DNA of 6,354 bases from an uncultured Bacteroidales bacterium (GTDB taxonomy: Bacteria > Bacteroidota > Bacteroidia > Bacteroidales > Paludibacteraceae): the NCBI GenBank assembly GCA_946405045.1, contig CAMJFV010000121.1, forward strand, positions 1-6,354. Reading direction: 5' to 3'. Below are positions 1 through 6,000 of this stretch, piece by piece. The translations under genes and the position numbers were made by a program. Every line of letters begins with the position of its first letter. Position 1 is the first letter of the stretch. The notes under the pieces are model-generated. The model searched no databases. It was not told the DNA's origin and was given only the letters and a program-made list of their open reading frames with translations.

Positions 1-84
1 ATATAAATTTTTAGCTAATCTTTTTGCAAATTCCTGATTTATATCATAGTATGTGGGGGCAGTTTGCTGCCCCCACCCCTTATA
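1..84 (-). other. Short open frame downstream of the HNH gene, running off the left edge
   Basis: On the leftward strand the 28 codons after the TGA stop of the endonuclease gene stay open to the window edge, in the same frame as that gene. The last part reads plausibly as protein (YYDINQEFAKRLAKNLY). The frame has no ATG, GTG or TTG start, and it passes through the G/C-rich hairpin at 53-76. It may be chance, since 28 open codons are not rare, or it may be part of a sequence whose start or context lies outside the window. A short rightward frame ending in TGA at 35-37 is equally possible as the tail of a gene to the left. No function can be given. Confidence 0.15.
53..76 (-). terminator. Perfect 10-bp G/C-rich hairpin after the HNH gene
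   Basis: GTGGGGGCAG at 53-62 and CTGCCCCCAC at 67-76 are perfect inverted repeats with a four-base loop (TTTG). The hairpin begins 8 bases beyond the stop of the leftward endonuclease gene. Neither strand has a proper T-tract after it. It may be a weak or factor-assisted terminator, or a stabiliser or processing structure at the mRNA 3' end, rather than a classical intrinsic terminator. The stem sequence (GTGGGGGC...) resembles the hairpin after the next leftward gene. Confidence 0.5.
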
Positions 85-1350
85 TCAGATTTCACCTTTT
101 TGAAAATATTTATCAGATAATGTTTTCCACGCTTTCTTTTCCTTGATTGATCGAACTTTGTCTTTTGTCAGTCCTTCAATGGAGTCTTTTAACTCGTCGA
201 ATACTGTTTGATTTACATATGGATCACCCTTGTGTTTTAACAAGCAATTGATTATTGTGACTGCATCATTCTCGGTGAGTGGAACACACTTAGGAAACTC
301 ATCTTTTGTGAATACCTGATCAGTAATTTCACTTCCGACTGATTTGTCCTTGAGATGCCATAACCAGCCATATGAAATCCACGGATACTTTGAAACAAGT
401 TCCTTCTTTGTTTTCTTAACATCACCATTATTCTTTTTCAGACAATACGACACATCAAGAATCACATCTGGATCTGTTTGTCGAATTTGTTTCTTTCTAC
501 CAGCATCACTCAAGTATCGTGTTGACACTTCTAAAAATGTATCACCATATTTTATCGCACTTATAAGATGATACGATAATTCCGGAATTGAATTCTTCAG
601 TTCGTTGTATACATTCATAATCGAACCATTATGATTGTTCAATGAAATACATATCAATCTGGCATCGTCATCATTGATTTTTCTCAATGCATTTTCGGAC
701 AAATTTAACATATATGAATGCCGTATATTGCTACCGACGGTAATCCATTCAAGATTGTTCCAGGTATTGTGTAATTTGGAACCATCAATATGATTTATTT
801 GTAAATCCGGTTTGTATCCTTTTATGAACATAAAGCCAACGAGTCTGTGTACGGAATAGTGTGAATGACCACCACTTTCGTTCATCAGTGAAATTCTATA
901 ATAACCTCGTGAACTCAATTCGGTTTTCATCACTTTCGGCGGATCTGATATCATCGAACGTATTCGTCCATGATTTGATATCTGATAATAACCTCGTTTA
1001 ATATCACAACAATCAAGTGCTTTCCAATCTTCGATGTCTTCTACCCATTCGAGATTTTCGTAGTAACAATCAGCAGTCATTCCATTCTTATGGTACACCT
1101 TCAATTTCTTTCCAATAAGATCTTGTGGAATCGCAACGAATGTCGACGCCATGATGATATCGAATGGGAACAATATAAGTCTATCATCATTTGTCTGGAT
1201 AAATTCATACATATATCCGTTTGATGAAAGATATGACGGATTATGTATACCTCTTGAGTCGTGCACTTTTCCTTCAGGTGACACATTGATTGTGTTTGGT
1301 TTTACTAAAGGATGTGTTACAACTTTAAACGTGTTGGTTTGATTTTGCAT
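85..1350 (-). CDS. HNH homing-type endonuclease with NUMOD4 domain and duplicated HNH module
   Basis: A 421-residue protein of the phage free-standing HNH family. Such enzymes cut double-stranded DNA at specific sites with one metal ion and spread their own gene. An intact NUMOD4-like segment lies at about 106-133 (EDWKAL, then YQISNHGRIRS). It is followed by an HNH_3-type core at about 150-204, with VHRLV (H168), NHIDG (N186, H187, D189) and NNLEW (N198/N199). Residues about 20-103 look like a degenerate earlier copy: SPEGKV, FDIIMASTFV, VYHKNG and NLEW, with the first catalytic His replaced by Asp64 and the Asp of HID by Asn89. After residue 225 come three repeats of about 55-60 residues (about 226-280, 291-347, 358-416), probably helical DNA-binding units. 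ATG at 1348-1350 has AAAGGAG 8 bases upstream. No interrupted host gene is visible beside it, so I call it free-standing. Family assignment is firm; target and activity are unknown. Confidence 0.9.
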   Translation of the reverse strand: MQNQTNTFKVVTHPLVKPNTINVSPEGKVHDSRGIHNPSYLSSNGYMYEFIQTNDDRLILFPFDIIMASTFVAIPQDLIGKKLKVYHKNGMTADCYYENLEWVEDIEDWKALDCCDIKRGYYQISNHGRIRSMISDPPKVMKTELSSRGYYRISLMNESGGHSHYSVHRLVGFMFIKGYKPDLQINHIDGSKLHNTWNNLEWITVGSNIRHSYMLNLSENALRKINDDDARLICISLNNHNGSIMNVYNELKNSIPELSYHLISAIKYGDTFLEVSTRYLSDAGRKKQIRQTDPDVILDVSYCLKKNNGDVKKTKKELVSKYPWISYGWLWHLKDKSVGSEITDQVFTKDEFPKCVPLTENDAVTIINCLLKHKGDPYVNQTVFDELKDSIEGLTKDKVRSIKEKKAWKTLSDKYFQKGEI

Positions 1351-1358
1351 GATACCAA

Positions 1359-1365
1359 CTCCTTT
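1359..1365 (-). promoter_or_regulatory. Ribosome binding site of the HNH gene
   Basis: The leftward strand reads AAAGGAG here, 8 bases before the ATG at 1348-1350. This fixes the start at that ATG. No convincing -35/-10 pair is visible in the 190 bases upstream. Confidence 0.75.
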
Positions 1366-1373
1366 CTATATTA

Positions 1374-1484
1374 ATGATGTATAGATTGATTAAGAGAATG
1401 ATACCATCGGTACTTATTACAGGTGCTGCAAACAAAGTTCTCTTGGAACTGAAGAAGCAGGTACGTGATATCTGGGAAAAATAA
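1374..1484 (+). other. Possible 36-codon rightward ORF or gene remnant
   Basis: A rightward frame runs from ATG ATG at 1374-1379 to TAA at 1482-1484 and encodes 36 residues ending in LLELKKQVRDIWEK. The C-terminal half is an amphipathic, charged helix of the kind found at protein ends. There is no good ribosome binding site before the ATG, and the frame is closed by a stop at 1350-1352. It overlaps the leader of the leftward endonuclease gene. It could be the 3' stub of a gene disrupted when the endonuclease gene arrived, a small unknown gene, or chance. Codon evidence on this length is too weak to choose. Confidence 0.15.
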
Positions 1485-1525
1485 AAAAAATATTTTTAGG
1501 AAGGGGGGCGCTGCACGGCGCCCCC
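1477..1525 (-). terminator. Intrinsic terminator after the zinc-ribbon gene
   Basis: On the leftward strand GGGGGCGC (1518-1525) pairs with GCGCCCCC (1504-1511) around a six-base loop. After about a dozen bases this leads into an A/T tract with a run of eight T and then five T (1477-1490). It starts 13 bases past the stop of the leftward zinc-ribbon gene, the expected place for its transcription stop. The bases between stem and T run (CTTCCTAAAAATA) make it imperfect. It would also insulate the endonuclease gene, which would then need its own promoter. Confidence 0.6.
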
Positions 1526-1538
1526 ACTCCCTTTCAGA

Positions 1539-2051
1539 TTATTCAGATTCTTTACCGCAGCTCGGACAATATTTGTCCTCACTGTGATGCGTGCGCCCGC
1601 ATGCACACTTCTTAACAGAAACGGTCCGGGGCTCTTCGTAAGCGTGTTTCGCCCCGATATGCTGTCCGCAGTGCGGGCAGAACTCGTCTGTTTCCTCGAT
1701 CGTATTCCGGCAATGCGGGCACACTGGCGACACACCGACCAGTTTCGGGATGGTCATGGAATCGAATTCAAGCCAGAAGTCACTCAGGTTTTCGGTGAAT
1801 TCCTGGCAGATGCTGTTCATAATATGATAGGCCTCATCGAAATCCTCGAATGCTTGCGGTGCAAACACGGCGTTTGCCTGGTCAAGCAGAATCTGCTGCA
1901 ATTCCAGGTCATGCTCGATGCTTGCAGCTAGTGCCTCCGAGCACCAATCCGCAATTGTTCCGCGGATGGAAAGCAGTTCTCTGACTGCGAGCTTAGCGTG
2001 GTCCTTCAGGGCAGACAGATTGTCTGCCAGTTTTTCTTGCATATTCATCAT
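1539..2051 (-). CDS. Small protein with a helical N-terminal region and two C-terminal zinc ribbons
   Basis: A 170-residue protein. Residues about 1-100 look mostly alpha-helical and acidic, and I do not recognise them. The C-terminus carries two zinc-ribbon knuckle pairs. The first is C111-P-H-C114 with C125-P-H-C128 (CxxC-x10-CxxC). The second is C149-A-C151 with C162-P-S-C165, whose first knuckle is CxC instead of CxxC. Such tandem ribbons usually bind structural zinc and serve protein or nucleic-acid contacts; the partner here is unknown. There is no signal peptide or membrane segment. The first of three nearby ATGs (2049-2051) is chosen because AAAGGAAG lies 6 bases upstream. The gene is GC-richer than the endonuclease and the large rightward gene. 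With the next leftward gene it forms a compositionally distinct pair, possibly acquired together. Coding status is strong; function is not assigned. Confidence 0.85.
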   Translation of the reverse strand: MMNMQEKLADNLSALKDHAKLAVRELLSIRGTIADWCSEALAASIEHDLELQQILLDQANAVFAPQAFEDFDEAYHIMNSICQEFTENLSDFWLEFDSMTIPKLVGVSPVCPHCRNTIEETDEFCPHCGQHIGAKHAYEEPRTVSVKKCACGRTHHSEDKYCPSCGKESE

Positions 2052-2057
2052 TTTAAT

Positions 2058-2065
2058 CTTCCTTT
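2058..2065 (-). promoter_or_regulatory. Ribosome binding site of the zinc-ribbon gene
   Basis: AAAGGAAG on the leftward strand, 6 bases before the first ATG (2049-2051), favours that ATG over the ATGs at 2046-2048 and 2040-2042. A small hairpin (GCCC 2075-2078 with GGGC 2084-2087, loop TTAAC) lies just upstream and may be part of the leader. Confidence 0.6.
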
Positions 2066-2129
2066 CCGTATTATGCCCTTAACGGGCTATAGGTTTATGG
2101 TTTATAGTACTGGGGATTCTGATGGAGGC

Positions 2130-2182
2130 GGGGGAGGTATAGAGCCTGTCATGCGCTCTCAGCAGCCTCCCCCTTTTTTTTT
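2130..2182 (+). terminator. Rightward-facing intrinsic terminator between two leftward genes
   Basis: GGGGGAGG (2130-2137) pairs with CCTCCCCC (2166-2173). Inside, AGAGC (2141-2145) pairs with GCTCT (2155-2159) around a nine-base loop. On the plus strand the stem is followed immediately by nine T (2174-2182), a textbook intrinsic terminator. No convincing rightward gene lies upstream in the window. In the leftward direction the hairpin is preceded by the A-run and has no T-tract after it. It may stop antisense or read-through transcripts. In the leftward mRNA it may act as a 3' or intercistronic structure. Confidence 0.6.
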
Positions 2183-2188
2183 ACTCCC

Positions 2189-2216
2189 TAATCCCCGAAT
2201 TTGTCAGTGGGGATTA
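2189..2216. repeat. Inverted repeat overlapping the stop codon of the coiled-coil gene
   Basis: TAATCCCC (2189-2196) and GGGGATTA (2209-2216) form a perfect 8-bp inverted repeat with a 12-base loop. The right arm contains the TAA stop (2214-2216) of the leftward gene. The same AATCCCC could instead pair with GGGGATT at 2112-2118, enclosing the terminator hairpin at 2130-2173, so two mutually exclusive folds are possible. Its role is unknown. Confidence 0.45.
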
Positions 2217-2837
2217 GCTCAGGTTCAATTCTGACTCTGCCGGAGTCCAATCTTCCTCGGCAAGGCCCTTCTTGGTGAATGTCGAACGGAGCTGATTGAC
2301 CGTCCATTTCAGTTCGGCCTCGCGTAAATATGATACGGATTCAGCGGCATTCGCGCGAATGAACTTCAGCATTGTACTGAATGCCTCTTCGTTGAATGCG
2401 AAGGATTCCTTAGTGATCTTGAAGACAACCCTTTGTGCATCCTTTGCATCACGATCCTCGAGTGTTCTCTTATATCGGACCGTGATCTCGCCGATGCTGT
2501 AATCAGCAGTGGTGCAGATGTACAGCCGGAACTCGTCTTCAGGATCGTCGTCCTCGTCATATTTGACAGCGACCTCTTCGTCGTAAAGCTCCTTCTTACG
2601 AAACTCCCCATCGGTAATCTTCTGGAGTCCCGCAGAAAGGCAGATGCCCTCACAGAAACTGACGAACCGCTCTTTGCGGTTCTCGTCAGCCTTAAGCTGC
2701 TTGACCTGGTTGCGGAGCTCAATGATCCGCTGCTCCAGTTCCACAGGAGCGGAAGCTTTCCCGAAATTCGTTTCGATCTCTGCCATTTGAATCTCGAGAT
2801 TTTTCAGTTCTTTCTCAAATACTTGCAGTCTTGTCAT
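2214..2837 (-). CDS. Acidic protein of unknown function with an N-terminal coiled coil
   Basis: A 207-residue protein that I do not recognise. Residues about 1-57 are rich in Leu, Glu, Lys and Gln with heptad-like spacing and probably form two helices of a coiled coil, broken near FGKASAP (25-31). Residues about 58-180 look like a mixed alpha/beta globular region. Alternating strand-like stretches such as EFRLYICTT (102-110) and EITVRYKRT (117-125) follow a strongly acidic loop, KYDEDDDPEDE (92-102). The C-terminus is helical and polar. Two cysteines (C62, C66) are spaced CxxxC, which is not a metal-binding pattern on its own. No signal peptide, membrane helix or catalytic motif is seen. ATG at 2835-2837 has GGAGG 6 bases upstream, a strong site. 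The gene lies 162 bases upstream of the zinc-ribbon gene in the same orientation and shares its higher GC content, so the two may work or have moved together. This is inference. Confidence 0.8.
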   Translation of the reverse strand: MTRLQVFEKELKNLEIQMAEIETNFGKASAPVELEQRIIELRNQVKQLKADENRKERFVSFCEGICLSAGLQKITDGEFRKKELYDEEVAVKYDEDDDPEDEFRLYICTTADYSIGEITVRYKRTLEDRDAKDAQRVVFKITKESFAFNEEAFSTMLKFIRANAAESVSYLREAELKWTVNQLRSTFTKKGLAEEDWTPAESELNLS

Positions 2838-2843
2838 GATAAA

Positions 2844-2848
2844 CCTCC
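2844..2848 (-). promoter_or_regulatory. Ribosome binding site of the coiled-coil gene
   Basis: TTGGAGG on the leftward strand with GGAGG 6 bases before ATG. This strong Shine-Dalgarno sequence decides the start at 2837. Confidence 0.75.
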
Positions 2849-2855
2849 AATAATC

Positions 2856-2878
2856 TCCTGCACTTATCGGCTGCAGGA
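2856..2878. repeat. Inverted repeat in the leader of the coiled-coil gene
   Basis: TCCTGCA (2856-2862) and TGCAGGA (2872-2878) are a perfect 7-bp inverted repeat with a nine-base spacer. It lies 7 bases upstream of the ribosome binding site of the leftward gene. It could be a leader hairpin or an operator for a dimeric repressor; nothing in the window picks between them. Confidence 0.4.
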
Positions 2879-2917
2879 ACCATCGATTTCAGAGCAGCAT
2901 ACAAAATTTACCACTCC

Positions 2918-2954
2918 GGAATAAGTTTCAGCATTGGGGTGAAATGCTTATTCC
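2918..2954. repeat. Long imperfect inverted repeat in the divergent intergenic region
   Basis: GGAATAAG (2918-2925) pairs perfectly with CTTATTCC (2947-2954). Internally TTTCA (2926-2930) pairs with TGAAA (2940-2944), with a two-base bulge (TG) and a nine-base loop. An alternative fold bulges out TTTCA and pairs GCATT with AATGC. It sits between the two divergent genes, where an operator or a leader structure would be expected. There is no T-tract long enough for a terminator on either side. Confidence 0.5.
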
Positions 2955-2964
2955 TTATTCACAT

Positions 2965-2980
2965 TAATAATATATAGATA
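2965..2980 (+). promoter_or_regulatory. Candidate promoter for the large rightward gene
   Basis: The stretch TAATAATATATAGATA lies 60-75 bases before the start of the rightward gene, in an otherwise less AT-rich spacer. Its end, TATAGATA (2973-2980), differs by one base from TATAAATA, the T4-type late-promoter -10 consensus, which would suit a structural gene. No matching -35 element is visible. AT-rich sequence produces such matches by chance, so this is a guess. Confidence 0.25.
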
Positions 2981-3024
2981 GAAATCAAGAAAAATCGGAA
3001 GAAACGGTTCTGTAATCTCTTACG

Positions 3025-3031
3025 AAAGGAG
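3025..3031 (+). promoter_or_regulatory. Ribosome binding site of the large rightward gene
   Basis: AAAGGAG followed by an 8-base spacer and ATG at 3040-3042. The motif and spacing are the same as for the endonuclease gene, and they fix the start of the long frame. Confidence 0.8.
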
Positions 3032-3039
3032 AATATTAT

Positions 3040-6000
3040 ATGCAAATCAACTATCATGATTGGTTTCTAAAGTCCCATCATTATCTGACGGGAACTCGTG
3101 ATGGTGTTACCACATACAATGACACCAAGTGGTACACACTGAATGAACGGATGAAAACGCTGATTGATCTGAATTCTGATTTGATCAAATATCAACCGTA
3201 TCAGGTCGTTGGTAACTATACGGCGTTCAAACGCTTGATGGACTTGCTGGAGAAATCCAATTATACATTCGAAGACATGGATCAATCTCTGATTAAGACA
3301 TATAAAATGTCTCTGCAGAATGCGATGAGTTCCATGGTTGTAAACACACATGCCGTCATTGCGCATTATTCTTCATCTGATAAGAAACATGTTACACCAG
3401 GAAGAACTGACCGATTCTATACGATTGATGTACCGTATACACAATTACATTTTGGAGATCGTGATGAGTTCGTTCGTCAACGTCTTCATGAATTCTATGA
3501 AACAGAAAATGGTTACTTTATGGAATCTGATAAATTCCTGACAAAATACATTTCTGATATTCTTGGATTCACGTTTCTGTGTACAGTAAACGGTTTCATT
3601 ACAGATGACTGGAAAGTTGCAATTGATGAGAAAGGATTCCGTTTCAAAATTGGATGGTCATATGTAGAGAAAGCGGACTTCATTATTTATAAGCTGGACA
3701 AGGCGTTTGTGACAGAAATCGAACTCGCAAAAAACGATGCTCTGACGTTGGTTGAAACAAAATACATCGGTCTTGACAAACTCGGATTCAACAACCATCC
3801 GGAGTTGATTGGAGCAAAATGTGTCTTCCATATGTGCGATAGTTCTGTCAAGGCATCTGTCAGCATGACGCCGAATTTCGGCATTATCAAATCAAATGGA
3901 TTTGATGCAAAGGGGATTCAAAGTCGAACAAAGAATGACATCAATACTGGAAGTTCCAATAAGGTTCGACTCAGACTCTATGTATTGAAATACTTATTCG
4001 AACTGCCGGATTTCTATCCGATGATCAATTTCTACGGTATGATCTGTAGGAAGCATGTGTACGACAGTAAACACAATCATATTACAACGTCGGATGGATC
4101 ATATGTCATCACCGAATACAACGCACTGACTGAATCATCAAATACCGTGTGTTCTCCACCGATATCCGTTGATCGTGTGGATGACGATAATTTGATGTCA
4201 ACATTTGTTGATGCTGTATACATGTATGATGATCTCATCAGACTATCATCAAAAGTCAATGATATTGCTACGTTGCACAGTAAAATGATTGATGAAGCGT
4301 CGTATAATAATTTGATCAGTGATATCAAGACAAACGTAAGTGATACATATGATATGATGTCACAGTTGTATGTGAAATATCTGAATATATGCATTACAAC
4401 AAATCTAGTTGATGTTTTCTCGAAACAAAAATTCGATGATTTCATGAAGCAATTTGAACAGTATCGCGATGCTGTCATGCGGGCTCCGGATCTATATGAT
4501 GTATTTGCATACGATGATATATGCAACAGCATACCGGAAACGTTAGCTTCGTTGGATCCGGATTTCTATCCAAGTGAATTTGTTTATGTTGTAACAAAAC
4601 CGTTCACCAACGAACCAACAATCAACCGTTTGTACGAAGCTTTGAATGGAAATCGTGGAGTCGGATTCTTCTTTGATCCGAATGCATCAGAACGTTATCA
4701 AAGCAACAGTTCCAGAATCGGTATGATGAAAGATCGTATCAATCGACCGATTTCCGAGCAGTGTTTCATAGCACTTCGGTATGACATTGATGAAGCTTGC
4801 TGGAAGTTTGCTGCACCGAATATCAACCATTTCAAAGGTATCTCGAATACATTCTATATTCGAGATAACGCTGAAGAAGGTCGAACTTACAAGTTCCTGA
4901 TTCTGTATACTGATACAGACAATCCTGCTGAAGAAAAGATTCCATACTTTTCGGATGAACAGTTGATGGACTTCGACAAGTTCATGGATGAAGTTGAAGC
5001 ACATCTGGGATACATCAAGTATTGGGATGTTGAGTCAAGATTGATGAAGCTGTCCAAAATGATGTACGGAAAAAATGACATCAAGACACAGATCTCAATT
5101 CTTTCCAGAATTCTGGATCATAAGATGGATCGTGATTGGTTAGAAGAATATCCTTCGATTATCAATTACGAGATATCTAATGTGTCTTCCGATAACATTG
5201 GTGCTGGTGAATATGAGATTCGTGCGCCATTCGCACTGAACTTCATGTTTTATACAGTATCTCAGATGTATGATAACAAAGATCAACTTCAAGCATACTT
5301 CCTGAGACAACTGACTGGACGACAATTTCATCCACGTTATGCAGATCTAACCGTTGACAAAATCAATACGGATCTTGAACGGGAACTTATCAATTATTCT
5401 GTCATCACAAAAGGACCGAATATCTTCTCAACCAGTGACCGAGACATATCCGTTTTCCCTGAAGACAATGGTTATTCTGTGTATAACGGGTTCCCTTATG
5501 TGCTAGATGAAACACATGGTATTCATCATATGTCTACCGATAATGAATATCTGTATATGTTCAATCAGTATACGCAAGCAATTGAACTTCATCTGGTATC
5601 CGATACCGGTATTGATGCATACTATCATCTCAAATTTGTGAATCTCACAACAAATGGAGTCGAAAGCATTCACTATTACGATGATCCACGAATCGCATCC
5701 ATGATGTCAACATGTATTGCTGAACTGATGGAAATCATTAATCAGATTCAGACAAACTACAAAACTACCTGGGACCAAAGTTTCGCGGTTGCATCTGCAA
5801 TTCAGACAATTGAAAAATGGTCTGATAAAATGCAATCGTATATGGATAACAACGATATTCAATTCAAAATGTCGAATACGTTAGATCATCCAGGAACCAT
5901 GCAGATGTTCACCAATTGGTTTAATAAGACTTCCAATACAGGTCTCATGAAAATATTCATGGATATCAAAACCAAATTGGATACGATCCGTAGCAGCACA

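Noticed and set aside
344..571. Rightward 75-residue frame opposite the endonuclease gene
   Set aside because: It lies inside a gene with clear domain motifs, has no ribosome binding site and encodes nothing recognisable. It is an antisense shadow.
1584..1931. Rightward 115-residue frame opposite the zinc-ribbon gene
   Set aside because: It overlaps a frame with two clear zinc ribbons and a good ribosome binding site. It is explained by the GC-rich antisense strand.
2433..2924. Rightward 163-residue frame opposite the coiled-coil gene
   Set aside because: It has no ribosome binding site and is mostly antisense to a gene with a strong start site. Its Leu/Val richness is what antisense of charged helices gives.
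4077..4532. Leftward 151-residue frame within the large rightward gene
   Set aside because: The Ser/Tyr/Ile-rich product is the antisense of Asp- and Met-rich codons, and no leftward ribosome binding site precedes it.
4006..4571. 14-base direct repeat (4006-4019 and 4558-4571) within the large gene
   Set aside because: It encodes the same short peptide (PDFYP) twice and is explained by codon choice. The flanks do not match, so there is no mobile element or recombination site.
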